Shown piece after piece: positions 37,101-48,012 of a stretch of DNA of 64,000 nt. Below the pieces are notes generated by a model, which worked only from the letters and a program-made list of their open reading frames with translations, was not told the origin of the DNA and did no database searches. The position numbers were made by a program, and so were the translations under genes. Position 1 is the stretch's first letter; each line of letters begins with the position of its first letter. Origin of the DNA: Loxodes magnus (taxonomy: Eukaryota > Ciliophora > Karyorelictea > Loxodida > Loxodidae). Location of the stretch: NCBI GenBank assembly GCA_946699065.1, contig CAMPDV010000439.1:217447-281446 (forward strand), in the 5' to 3' direction.

Positions 37101-38165
37101 CATTTCCTTATAATTAAATGTATCTAGTAGTTATAGATTATTTAGTACTTCTTTTATCTATTATTTATAAAGTTTATATTTTAAAGATTGGTAAGAATAA
37201 TAATTTAAATATAGTTAAATTAAAAATTTATATTCTGGCATTTATCTTTTTACATTTCTTCATTTTTTGCAAGATCCAAAGGTAATTTTTATAATTTCCT
37301 AATTTAAACTTAAGATATCTTAAATAATTTAGTGAAATCATTGTTAAAAATCCTTCAGTCACTTTCTATGAGTAGATGCTAACAGAATTTTACTAGAGAA
37401 AATTAAAATTGGCTTTCTAGATTGATTTCATTTAGCTGTCTTTTTCTATGTCTTATTTCCTATATTTTTTCTTACATTAAATATCTTTCTTTAAATTCTA
37501 TTTTTCTTTCTATTTATAAAATTGAAGGTTTTAGTTCATTTTATGGTCTTAAGTTAGCTTAATTTATTAATTTTTGCTAATTTTTTAAATTATTTAATGA
37601 ATTATTTCTTTTCTTTTTATGATGATTCCTTTGGATCTCTAATTAAAATTCAAAATATTTGTAACACTTTCTATTTGTTTATTTATACATCTTAGATTTT
37701 GCTTTTATCGAATATTTTTAGTGCTTTATATTTATTCTACTCAATTAATTCCTTTTTTCTTTCAAATTAAAATACCTTCCAATACCTTCAGTAAATCCTT
37801 AAAGTCTTAAGATTTTAACTTTCTAATATCTATTAATTTCTTTTAGCTTTATGACTTAAACTTTCTTTTTCCGAATAGTTTCTCAGTTAGTTTAGATGCA
37901 AATAAGATTTTAATTAAAATTTCTAAGATATTAAAACTTAGATTACTCCGAATTAATGATTTGTAATTAAAGTAAAATAGTAAGTTTAGTTTAATTTAAT
38001 TAAGATATATATTAAATTAAAGATATATTAATATTCTAATAATAGAAATACTTTTAGTTTAATAGTCTACTAATTATTATCTTCTTTATTATTTAATAAT
38101 ACTAACTCTCTTTATCTAAACTTAAGTCTCATTATTATTATTTTAATCAAACCTTTATTTTTAAA
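34186..38165 (-). repeat. Right inverted arm
   Basis: About 4.0 kb, homologous in inverted orientation to 21070-25080. Near the inner edge it carries the better-preserved copy of one element ORF (34557-34919), and near 35450-35600 the counterpart of the left-arm ORF with an added TGA. The plus strand is T-rich, so its long plus frames are mostly shadows. Confidence 0.75.
34557..34919 (-). CDS. Right-arm element ORF, unrecognised
   Basis: Minus frame open between the TGA at 34920-34922 and the TGA at 34557-34559, 120 codons. It contains KTTLNNLVRLGSLSDKRY, FLIYLAKKYKANAQLTIRIF, then a G+C-richer WLGGRVPISANLISIAEKF segment and NKLFQRFLNDCNQNKDQIG. The left arm has the same DNA at about 24490-24720 but broken by TGAs and substitutions, so this is the better copy. 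The N-terminus is missing because of the upstream TGA (after a Leu, before FQIIEK). The family is unknown; conservation in both arms marks it as an element gene. Confidence 0.5.
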
Positions 38166-38179
38166 TATATCTTTATTTA

Positions 38180-39028
38180 AAATACTTCAACAAAGATACA
38201 GAACAATATCAAAAATTAGAACATTACAATTATAATGAAACAATGAGCAAGCATTAGAGGGAAGCTAATAAAAATGATAAACAAGAAATACTTCAAAATT
38301 AATATTTTAAACTATACTTTAAATTCTTAGTAATTTTAGTAATTATGGATAAGTTACTAAATTTTAAGATCTTTAAAATATTTGAAGGTTATATAGTATT
38401 TGTTTAGTCAATCTGCGACTAATAATAAATTTTTAATGTTTTAGAAATGTGTTAAACATATTTTTAATCCCTGTATTTTTAGTAATCTTCTATAGCACTT
38501 TAGTTTGAAAAGATCTTGAATTGTAAAAAAATCCCTATATAAACATAAACTATGAAAGACAAATTTTAAATATCAACTCGTTGTTAAGGTATAGATTCTT
38601 CGCAAAGGTTTATAAATCTTTTTTTATATAAGTCTTTTCTAAAATATGAGGTTCAATTTTCAGAACAATGTACTTGCACAATGTTAAAGTTTTAGATTTG
38701 TATAGACAATAATAACAATTTTTATTAATATCATTTATTTATAAATATTATTTCTTATTCTTCATTTGTGGGTAATCCATATACTTTTGGCTAGTTTAAC
38801 TTCATTCTTTTACTTTTAAAAATAAATAATTTAATTTTAAACTTCTATGATAGCACTTATTCCCTTTATATATTATATGTAGTATTTTCAATACTGTTAT
38901 CATATAATCTATATTTTAGATAAATGTCTAGTCATTGTTTATTTAGTAATCCTTTTATAAAAAATAACTTCTGCCTTATTTTATACATTATTCAAACTTT
39001 TATTGTCGTTATAACTTTAAAAATTTGA
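38180..39028 (+). CDS. Multi-pass membrane ORF beside right arm, unrecognised
   Basis: Frame 2 ends at TGA 39026 and has no TGA back to 37598, but only the part outside the arm (from about 38180) reads like protein. It begins with a polar stretch KYFNKDTEQYQKLEHYNYNE, then a hydrophobic segment (FKLYFKFLVILVIM). A middle region with regularly spaced Cys follows, then further membrane-like segments (FNFILLLLKI, YILYVVFSILLSYNLYF, CLILYIIQTFIVVITLKI). An ATG within the polar part lies near 38245. T-rich DNA favours such frames by chance, so confidence is moderate. Confidence 0.35.
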
Positions 39029-39396
39029 TCTCAAACTACTTCTGTATCAATAGATTAATTTGAGATTACTTTGTTAATATCTTGCATTCAATTAAATGGG
39101 TACTAAGAGCAAGCTGCTTTTATTGCAGAGCCTATACAAATGAAAAAAGTCAAGTGCTAATGAGTTGTATTATAGCTAATTTTCAATCATATTTTTAAAT
39201 TAACTTTAACTAGTAAAGATTATCTTTCAGAGGATTAATAGCTTACTAGAACTTTGTCTTAAATTATTTGATGTATTTATCTTTGCTCTTATTAAATATC
39301 TATGTATTCACAGATTTTAAACCAAATTTATGTATTGCTCCTTTTATAATAATAATATTAATTTTAAGTTTTCCGTTTTAGGGATTTCCAACCCCG

Positions 39397-40332
39397 TCAG
39401 GAAGACAGCAATTCATACTCCCTGCTGTTAAATAAAAGAGTTCGGGTCGCCCAATTTTAGCAAGATTGGGAACTCGGATTTTTCCAGGTTTTCCCTTCTT
39501 TAACTCGCCTTGGTTCCATCTTAATCTTGTATATTGAACCATCCGGGTTGCAATACATTCTTTTCATTCTTGCTTCTTCTTTTTTCTTCTTTTGTTGTTC
39601 TTCAATCCAATAGTTTCTTTATTTCTATTAGAATTTCTAACACTTCCGATAAAAATGTCATACGCTTCCACAGCAGAAACATTTCTTTTTTATTTTGAAT
39701 TATTTTCCTTAATTTTTTTGCTCTTTCTAGGGTTCGATTTCCATTTGTATAGCTCCAGTTTCGCTTTACTCTTTCTTAAAAGTTTACAATTTCTCTTCTG
39801 CTTTTACGAGTCTGTTATCCAGTTCATTCTGTTTCTAAAGCTAGTTTTAGGATTCGTTAATCTGACTTTGTGAGATATTCCAAAAGGCGTTAAGATCTCT
39901 TTCCTTATTGCTCCTTTTATTTAATATTTTTTAAATATTTTTTTATTTCTAACTTTAACATTAAGTTTATTAAATAGCTTAAAATGTTTTCTTGATCTAG
40001 CATATAAATAGCAATAGATTCATGTATTTTAGTTATTTTTATAATTTCCTTGCTAATAAGTTTTTCTTTTGTATAAAACGAATTAGCATCTTTATAATAT
40101 CAATCACTTAACTTTATTATGTTAATTTATCTTTAGTATCTTAAAGGTAATCACTATTTAATAGATTTTTTATTAAAATTGTATATATTAATAATAATAA
40201 AAAATAGCGATAAACTATTTTTATCCTTGCCTTTACTTTGAAAATAACTAAAATGATTGAATTATACTTTAATTGCTTGATTAAGACTAACCCTTCTTAA
40301 AAGAATTAGGATAGCTTTATTATTAATGCCTA
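39397..40332 (-). pseudogene. Gag-like protein with CCHC zinc knuckle
   Basis: Single minus-strand frame from the TGA at 40333-40335 to the TGA at 39397-39399, broken only by TGA 39658-39660; about 312 codons. The N-terminal half is helical and Gln/Lys-rich, followed by coiled coil (KQNELDNRLVKAEEKLQTFK). Then comes CFCCGSV-TGA-HFYRKC, exactly C-x2-C-x4-H-x4-C, the CCHC knuckle of Gag and LINE ORF1 nucleic-acid-binding proteins, with the TGA at the last spacer position where aromatic residues are common. A basic tail follows (EEQQKKKKEEARMKRMYC), then IKMEPRRVKEGKTWKNP and a G+C-rich C-terminus ending REYELLSS. Possible Met starts are at 40089 or 40023. Binding of an RNA genome is inferred from the family. 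No polymerase is adjacent. Confidence 0.7.
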
Positions 40333-40931
40333 TCAATTATAAGTAAGTAATTACTTATAGATATTTTTATTCTAAATGGTTGCTTTTTAATATATCTTTC
40401 TATAGCTGTCTATTAAGCTATTTTTGATTTAATCTTTTTCTCTAACATAATATTTAGTTGCTTTTAGGTGGCTAAACACAATACTTTCTTTCACCTAAAA
40501 CTTTTATCTTCTATTTTCCAAATTTATAGCTTTAATTTCCTTCCAAATTATACAACTTAAATTTTAAAATAATGATATTTCATTAGCATAAACATAGAAG
40601 CCTCTTTTTATAGACAAATTAAAAGAAATAGCTTCTTTTATTAAGATAAATGCATATTTATTATGAATATAGTAACTTGAAAGGTTTGTATAATAATACT
40701 TATTAAGCTTTCAATTATAATTTAGGTAGTTTAATCAATTACTTTTACAATCTCTTAATTGAATTTAAGAGTTATAAGCAATTAGATCTTTAGTAAACTT
40801 AGACTCTTTAATAAGGTTATTTCTGTCTATAGAACTATAAATTGCTTTTAATTTTAAAATGCTTATGGTGTTACTACTCAAAGACATTTAATTATCTAGT
40901 TCAAAATAGTAGAATCATGTCTTTACTATGA

Positions 40932-42133
40932 GATTATGGGTTAATAATATTCACATAGAGTAGTCCTTAATAAAAAATCGGATATATAGATACTGAGTTG
41001 TCTTAAGTGAATGAGGATCAAATCATTATTGAAGCAAGAGGAATTGATCTGAGTTAGAATTTGGATATATAAAGAAATAACCCTTCAAGCAGAAGATTTA
41101 TATCATCATATAAAGAAATCGTTTTAGTTTAATACTTAAATCTCTAGCTTTGCTTCCTTAAGTAGTTTTTGGCTTGCTTTCAGAGTGAACAACAAATGAA
41201 TTAAAGAAAATTTGAGAATCAAATATGTAAAGCATAATATTTCTAGGCATTAAGAGATTTGTCTTAGCTAAAATACTAAGCTAGAGATAATAAGACAAAT
41301 CAGATCTTAAGTAAATTTTGAATGAGAATAATTTTAGAAGTTCTAAGTCAGTCTATGAGATTTTAAACTTAAATCAGCAAAAACAAAATCACTACCAGAA
41401 CTTTTTAATTAGATTAAAAATGTTTGAGCGGATTTAAAAGGAGAAATAGTGATTTAAGTTCTAGTAACAGTAATTTGAAGTAATTTGAAGTGCAAAATTA
41501 AGAAGGATAAATTTTATCTAGCAGAGTTAAAAGAAGTTTGACATAGGTAGGCATTTTATAAAAATTAACTAATTTATTTATCAATTTATTTGCGTTTCTG
41601 CCTGCTAAATCTTCTAATAACTAGAGTAAGAAGAAATAACTCTTTAGATTTATTTATAAAAAACAGAGATAGGCTTTAAGAATCTCCTCAGGCTTGCTTG
41701 AATTAATTGAAAATCTAGAAGATAACTTACTGAAGAAATGATAAAAAACATATGAAAATGTAGAATTAAGTTCTTTAAGGAAAGAGAGTTATTCACACTT
41801 AAAACTATGAGTTTTTTACATAGTATCTTATATACCTTCTGACAATTATCAGAAATTAAAATATTAAGAGATAAAGGAAAGCACTTAATAAAATGAAAAG
41901 GAGTAATTCTTCAGAATAATAGCTTCAATGAACATTTTAAGAATGAGAATGTTCTTAAGAATAAGATTCTAAAGCTACTTCAAATTAAAGAAATTTCTAG
42001 TCATAAGATAAAAAATGAAGCTAAAAAATCTTAGCTATTTTTAGAAAATTGAAGCTAGCATTTTAAAAGCTAATGCATTTTAAAGAATTCAGCTTTGTAA
42101 CATCATAAGCAAACTTTTGAGTAATTAGACAGC
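40932..42133 (+). pseudogene. Unrecognised helical protein remnant
   Basis: Frame 3 is open for 129 codons from 40932 to TGA 41319. It reads IGYIDTELSQVNEDQIIIE, ARGIDLSQNLDIQRNNPSSR, then a Cys-containing LCFLKQFLACFQSEQQMNQ segment. A frameshift carries it into NNFRSSKSVYEILNLNQQ and NHYQNFLIRLKMFERIQKEK. Further pieces such as RNNSLDLFIKNRDRLQE continue to about 42130 with TGAs. The protein looks helical and soluble; no domain is recognised. It is divergent from the gag-like ORF (starts about 600 bp apart). Confidence 0.4.
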
Positions 42134-43419
42134 AAATCTGCCATTTCTATTACCAAGTAATCAGAAAAATTGGATATGAAGTTAAATTTAAAAAAATTAG
42201 TCAAAAAAGTGGAGCTAGTATAAGCTTAATAAAGGTTATTAAGTTATTCAACTTATCTTGTTTTATCTATCTCCCTTCACTACTTTTTAACGAAATTCTT
42301 TATTCTGCTTCAAAAATTATCGTCACTTTCTTATCTTTAACTACAAATCTTTTTAGTTAATAGAATTAAGGCTTATGGTCTATACTTTTCATTACTTACT
42401 ATAATAAAATTTCATTTTCTTTTTGATTTTATTTCTCTGCTTCATTAAATAAGCAAGAGTTTGGTGTATAAGCTCTATTTTTTATAGTTTCTGCTTTTAA
42501 TAATCAACTAATAATATCATAGAGCTTTTCATAATTTTTAAAAATATAATCATTTTGGAAATTTTGTAAGAATTAGCTTTCTTTTTCTATCTTAACTGAA
42601 ATTTAGCAACACCAAGATTTTAGTTTCTACAGCTATAGTTTTTGATTTCCAAGAGAAGATAATAGATTTTTAGCTTAGTAAAGAAAATAAAGATTTGATT
42701 TATTTAATATTAATAACTCTTTAAACAGTCAATAAACTTGTTAAAATAATAATATACTAAGCAATAAGATAATAAGCAAACGCTATTCAACTTAATACAA
42801 TAGAGATTAGTTAATTAATAAACTTTAAACTCTTAATATCAATATGATTAAAGGGCTTTATTACTTTAATTAATAACTTTAGTTATAGATAGTAAATAGT
42901 AGTATTATAGGTATGTTTAGAGTAATCATTTTAATAATTATAAATTTAACTAAAGCTACTACTTATTTAAATATAATAGCTATTAACATTAATTATCATA
43001 ATAGATCATATTACATTAGATAAAGCTACTTATTTTATTTACTTTTAATCTAGTTTAACAAATCTTTTACCTAGTTTTATTTTTAAGCTGTTCTATTGTA
43101 AATAAAAGGTTAAGTGGCTCTTTAATTTACTGTCTCTTTAATTCGATCTTTAAAGAACATTTATAAATAATTAAAAAGTTTGATAATAGCTCTATCTTAA
43201 GCTTTTGAAAGATTATTATTATTAGTTTCATTAGTTATAAAATCCAGGATAAATTAACTTTTAATATTATTAGGAATTAAGCTATATTTAGTTAACCATT
43301 TTTTAAATAGTAACTTAAGTTCCTTTGCTTATATTAGCTTAGTTTACTTCAATTATTAATTTCTATCTTTTGCCAAATATCTTATGTTGATTCTTATTAA
43401 ATACTTAAGTTGTTAATTT
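42134..43419. other. AT-rich intergenic region
   Basis: No supported gene, RNA or repeat seen. It separates a plus-strand remnant from the minus-strand kinase pseudogene, so both 3' ends face it. Confidence 0.45.
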
Positions 43420-44478
43420 AAAGTTGTAATGATGATAGATGAATATCATATGATTTTAACTTCAGAAAGTGCTGAAGTTAATCAAGGATCTTTTAGTATT
43501 TTCTTGACATTCGGTCGTTTGCTAGAGTTTAATACAAGCATTCTATTTATAATAGCCTTTTAAATTTCGATCAAGTATTCTCCTAATGTAAAATCACTTT
43601 TGATAATCTAACTGTAAAGCTCTTTGCCGTTTTTCCTCTGAAAGAGATAAAATCCATTAAAGCTGACAAAAATAAGTACTCTAATCGCTCAAATATATTC
43701 TTGTAAGCCGCTATGCTCTTTATCTCCAATTACTTAAGGTGACATATAACTAAAAGGGCATCAAAACATTTCTACCTTCTAACCAGGTGGAATTTTTGTT
43801 GAAAAGCCAAAGTTAATAAGTTTGACGCCTAACTAATAATCCGATTTATTGTTCTAAAGCAGAAAATTTCCTAGTTTAATATCTCTATGCGCAATGTTTA
43901 AATCATAGCAATAATCCAGAGCTTATAGCAGCTACTTAATTATCATTTTTGCGATTTCTTCTGGAATCTGCGTTTAGTTTGTTTTTGAGAAATGAATACA
44001 ATTCAGGTCCATCCATATATTTAGTTACCAGATTATTTGCTTATTTTAACTAACTACCTCTTATAGCTTCGCTATGTTAGGATACTTTAGCTTTTGTAGT
44101 ACTAAAATTTCTCATTTACTGATTTCATTCTATGTGTATCCATAAGCTTAAACTTTTCATATACTTTTATAGCCACTTTTTGTTCACTGTACTTGTTTTT
44201 TCCATAAATCAGAGACGCATAAGCACCACGTCCAATTAATTTCCCTAGGCAGTAGTTATTAGTGAGATTTTTCTCCCTGTAAAATTGCTGAAGGATTTAG
44301 AATCAGCTTATATAACTTATTTATCAGCTGGTTTTTCTTTCTCTACTTCATTGTTCTGAGCAAAATTTAACTGCCTCATATTGTATATTCCTGGATTATT
44401 TTTTCTTTTATTATCTTCTTCTAATTTTGAACAAAATACTTTGCTTAGATTTAATTTGTTATATTTGATAGGAGACAT
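43420..44478 (-). pseudogene. Ser/Thr protein kinase pseudogene
   Basis: Met 44478 begins MSPIKYNKLNLSKVFCSKLE. The kinase domain then shows KLIGRGAYASLIYGKNKYSE (glycine loop), VAIKVYEKFKLMD (catalytic Lys), LDYCYDLNIAHRDIKLGNFL (catalytic loop HRDIKxxN near 43880), and LINFGFS in place of DFG. SYMSPQVIG stands in place of APE, followed by AIRVLIFV and NRMLVLNSSKRPNVKKIL (subdomain XI Arg). DFG-to-NFG and APE-to-SPQ changes, two or three frameshifts and TGAs at 43761-43763, 43689-43691 and 43482-43484 make it non-functional. The TGA at 43689 replaces the invariant subdomain IX Trp (D-x-W), and the TGA at 43482 replaces the Trp of the usual HPWL motif. The layout resembles CAMK/SNF1-type kinases; the exact subfamily is not settled. 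Confidence 0.8.
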
Positions 44479-44553
44479 TTTTGTTATTTATGGAATAAGA
44501 AAATACCTAAAACTGGTATCAGAAGTAAAAGATGGAAATTAACGATGTAGATT

Positions 44554-44850
44554 TCACTCTGAGCCTAAGCGGCTGATGTTATTTTCTGCTTTCCTATGTA
44601 ATTAGCTCTGAAAGCCTAGTTTATTGAATGTAATTTAAGGCAGCTGCTTGATTTCCTCACTGTTATTCTCTTCTTTGGCAGTCTATATTGGAGTAGCTCT
44701 TATTTCCTCTTAGCTTTCCTTTATACTCTCTAATATATTCTCAAAGTAATTATATTCTACTTAACTTCTTTATACTTCTTCGGAATTCGTTAGAGACTTG
44801 TTTCCTTTTCATTATTTTTGGAATTTGATACTTCTGCTTCTTTGGTGATT
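44554..44850 (-). pseudogene. Glu-rich coding remnant upstream of kinase
   Basis: On the minus strand, EITKEAEVSNSKNNEKETS passes by a one-base shift into NSEEVQRSQVEYNYFENILE, then SIKESQEEIRATPIQ and KEENNSEEIKQLPQITFNKL, ending RLGSE before TGA 44554-44556. It is acidic and probably disordered or coiled. It is oriented like the kinase and lies 76 bases before its Met, so it could be a lost N-terminal extension of the same protein or a separate gene. No domain is recognised. Confidence 0.4.
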
Positions 44851-45889
44851 TCATTATATCTAAAAAAAGATGTTCAATTAAGTACTTAGCTAGGTTGCCT
44901 TGATAATTACAAAGGTATTTTTTAACTATGTACCAGATAAAGGGCGTTACTAAGCTTTTTGCCTCTGTTTGAAAATCTATTTGCTAGGTATAATTTACTA
45001 TGGTTAAAACGAGACAATCTTGTTGATATCTTTAAGATAACATTCTTTCCTCTTCACAGTCCTAGAATTAGACTTTTAAATATCTATTAGAAATTAAGGA
45101 ATTAAGTATACCTCTTCATTGAATTTTAAATTTTTCCCTACAGTTTATTTAAGAGCAGTCTTATTAGAAGGCAAGCTACTTCTAACTCCTATTCCGTTTC
45201 CATTATTTACAATAAATAATCTTTATGGTAGTAAGTTGTTGAACTGTCATAGCAGAGAGTTGTTTTATGTCTTATTTTTTGAATGTGATAAGTAAATGAT
45301 TCTAGAAGTTAGAGTTGAATGTAGCTAATTATTTACTATTTTATCTCTAGTTGAATATTTAATTACCTAAATAGAAGAATTAAGCGATAGATGTAGATTT
45401 TATTTTCTAATTATTATAATTGCTCTTCAATTCCATTTTTTTAATAGATTTGTTTTTTATATTTAATATTGCATGAAAAATTACGACTGTTGCATTAAGT
45501 GTATTTGTATTTTCTTTCTTTATTCTTGTATTGCTACTAGATACTAGATATAAAGGCTATCCTTCAAATTTATATCCTTCTTATTGCTAATTTTGCACTG
45601 TATTTGAATTCGTTTTGCAAGCATTTAGTTTAAGAACTTGAATTTTCTATTTGAATATTCTACAGTTAATATTCAAATAAGTAATGCTTAATTAATAAGG
45701 CTATATAAATATAAGCTATATACATTGATCTCACTTTAACTTTATTTTCTATATAAGATTTTATATTTAAGCTAAAACTATTTAGCTTCATTCTTTTACC
45801 CCTTCCCTGTCTTAAGCTTTTAACTGTACCTTATCACTAGAATTAATAATAAAAATAGAAAAAGAAAATAAGTGAATCTTAAGTCTAGA
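44851..45889. other. Region without clear genes
   Basis: Between two minus-strand remnants. Composition is slightly richer in G+C than intergenic DNA, so highly decayed coding sequence is possible, but no frame is supported. Confidence 0.35.
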
Positions 45890-46199
45890 ATATGGCTAAG
45901 TTTCATACTTCTTTAAAAATCTACAGAGAAGCAATTTATCACCAAGAGTATGCTTAATTTAGGCTATTTGAATTCTAAGCACTTCTTCCTTGTCTTCCTA
46001 CTTCGGATTCGAATTGTAGAAAGTATATCTGAACTTCAAATGATTCACTATGGATTGATTAGACGAATTCATACAAAACTTATATGAATTATTTAGATAT
46101 TCCTGACATCCTTTTCGCCAAAATAAATCTTTCTAGCTTTTATTTTATCTGAACTGTTAATATTTTTCCTTGGTGATTAAGTTATTCTGGGACTCTCTA

Positions 46200-47015
46200 T
46201 CAATTCATTGTAGTGATTGCCATTGTTTTTTCGAGTTCAATTTTCAATCTTTACGTAAATTCTAAAAGTGCTTCTAGTTGAAAGATGCAAATTTTGGGGC
46301 TTGAACAAAGGGTTTTGCATGTCTTTTAGTAATTGTTGCTGTATATGGCATAGTCTACATATTCCCTTTTAACTAATAAATTTACTTATTTTGCTAAATT
46401 TCTATTTCTAATCTCTAAGAAATCTCTAATGCCAATCTCTTAAGCTAGCATATTAAGCATATCCACAGTCTTCAGAGTCCTAGATCTGTATTCAATTTTA
46501 TCTACAGTCAGTCTCTTGATTCTAGAGACTGTGAATATTTATCGACTTTTAGGTTGATTCAACTACGAGTAAGTTATAAAAACTTCATTTGGTTATTTGC
46601 GTTAAAATTCCTAGTTTCAGTTTAAATACGATGGCTAAGAATTAACTAGTCTTTCTCGACATTTTTTTCTTAGTTAAATGTTCATATAATTTGCTGTTTC
46701 CTAGCTATTCTTAAGGATTTTTTAGTAATCCCGAATCCTTTAGTGTTATTAAGACAAACACTAAGGAAAAGTTCTAAAGTTCAGGTTCTATTAGTTAGAA
46801 CGTTTCTAGATGAATGGTAAGAAATGTTTATAGGTTATTGATTTCTAATTGCTTATGTTCTAATACATTTCTGTTCATTAAGGACTTTACTATTTTAATC
46901 TCATTCGTTTTTATAAATTTAAAAACGATTGAAATGGTAGATAGTAATCTTTCTAGTGAATATAAAACACTCAGATTGGAAAATAAATTAAATGCCTGAG
47001 CAGGAAAATTGCATA
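46200..47015 (-). pseudogene. Helical protein remnant, unrecognised
   Basis: From about 47015 the minus strand reads FNLFSNLSVLYSLERLLSTI, IVKSLMNRNVLEHKQLEINN and QTFLTIHLETFQLIEPELQ with no TGA down to 46585-46587. A frameshift just before that TGA joins a second clean frame: NEVFITYSQLNQPKSRQIF, LKTVDMLNMLAQEIGIRDF, KQVNLLVKREYVDYAIYSNN and KICIFQLEALLEF, ending at TGA 46200-46202. Further coding-like pieces with shifted frames (HLKFRYTFYNSNPKQEDKEE) continue to about 45890. It is a large soluble helical protein with a damaged frame. The plus-strand frame at 46814-46999 is its shadow. Confidence 0.5.
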
Positions 47016-47149
47016 TATTAAATCCTCTTTATTACATTTATTGGTCCTTCTATATCAAATATTAATTGTAAATACTGTAATTAACCATTATAATAGCATT
47101 GGTAGTTCAATTCCTAGAGAGTAATAATTTGAGAGTCAGTTTAATGGAT

Positions 47150-47440
47150 GTATGCAGCCATTAAATGTTAGCAAATAATCTTGAGCAGAAATATGTCTGC
47201 AATGACGGATTGGACGCTAGGGTTCATGCTAGCGCAATCCTATATAGTCTAACTCAGCTACCTGCAGGATAGATTTGACTCCACAAGATAATCGTAGCTT
47301 TACCAGTGTACTTATCCACAAGGCATAGGAAATATATAGGCTATGATAGGTGTTCTATGGGGTACGGTCGAGTAACATCTTTCCCATACCAGACTAATAC
47401 AGGGATAAGTGTAGTTACACAAAAGATATATTAGTAGTAT
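47150..47440. other. G+C-richer segment with strong stem potential
   Basis: This 290-bp island stands out by its base composition. It holds a near-perfect hairpin: GGATTG-GA-CGCTAG at 47207-47220 pairs with CTAGCG-CAATCC at 47229-47240 around an 8-base loop. It also holds a longer-range pair ACTTATCC (47310-47317) with GGATAAGT (47403-47410), and small stems CATAG...CTATG and GTGTA..TACAC. Nested pairings suggest a structured RNA or a transposon end. One plus frame is also open across it with TAA/TAG as Gln (for example GIGNIQAMIGVLWGTVEQH), so a protein fragment is the alternative. It does not match the signatures of U1/U2 snRNA, SRP RNA, telomerase RNA or the Tetrahymena group I intron that I know. 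Confidence 0.4.
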
Positions 47441-48012
47441 TATCCAAAAAAGGCTGGTTTCCCCAAATTTGTATTGGAAATTTTCAGTTTAACTCATAAG
47501 GAAAATCTTTCAATACATTTATTGATGCTTCTATATGAATTGTAAATTACACGCACATTTTCTTTATTATTTTATTTTTCCATATTACTTTTGGTATATT
47601 AAAAATCTAAGTATTCGTCAAACTTTAAAAAAAAAATTTTTGATAAAGCATATTATAAAAAATCATGGAGTAATGTAGCAAAATTATGATAATTGTTTGA
47701 TATTTATTGCTAATGTTTACAAATTCAGAAATAAGAACTATAAAGATTTATAGTTTCGATTTAAAAATGGGAATTTTAATGAATCTAAACTTTTCGAATT
47801 TATAAAATTTCTTGGTTATTTTTAATGACTTTTAAATTTCATTTGTGAATACAATAAAAGAAAGCAGGGAAATTAAATGATAGATTTTGTTGCTATTTTT
47901 CCATTAAGTTAATAATAATAAACTATCATTAGATTTAAATGAAATTTAAAGAAATTTTTTGTTTCCATTATCTTCTCATAACCAAATTAAATTTCGGAAC
48001 CAAATCCTAGAA

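Larger units (their letters stand above)
21070..38165. mobile_element. 17-kb element or scar bounded by 4-kb inverted arms
   Basis: The left arm (about 21070-25080) and right arm (about 34186-38165) are inverted copies of each other, roughly three-quarters identical by eye over their whole length, separated by 9.1 kb. Matching landmarks include ATGAGACT...AAAGAGAGTTAGTA near 21105 and 38110, the GTGGTTGACTCATAAGAAAG block near 22700 and 36590, and AAAGTTGCTTGAGAA at the inner edges. Coding remnants in the arms read toward the centre on both sides. Long inverted arms with internal genes recall the large Tlr/Maverick-class elements of ciliate germlines. Two independent insertions in opposite orientation would look the same. 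No terminal duplication or integrase was identified, so the class is open. Confidence 0.6.

Noticed and set aside
37601..38179. Upstream extension of the 38180-39028 frame into the right arm
   Set aside because: Open but T-rich and on the shadow strand of arm sequence; no ordered protein features.
39592..39873. Plus-strand hydrophobic ORF
   Set aside because: It overlaps the coiled-coil and CCHC knuckle on the minus strand; the knuckle spacing is too exact to be chance.
46814..46999. Plus-strand 61-codon ORF
   Set aside because: Shadow of a longer, better-composed minus-strand frame with ciliate code.
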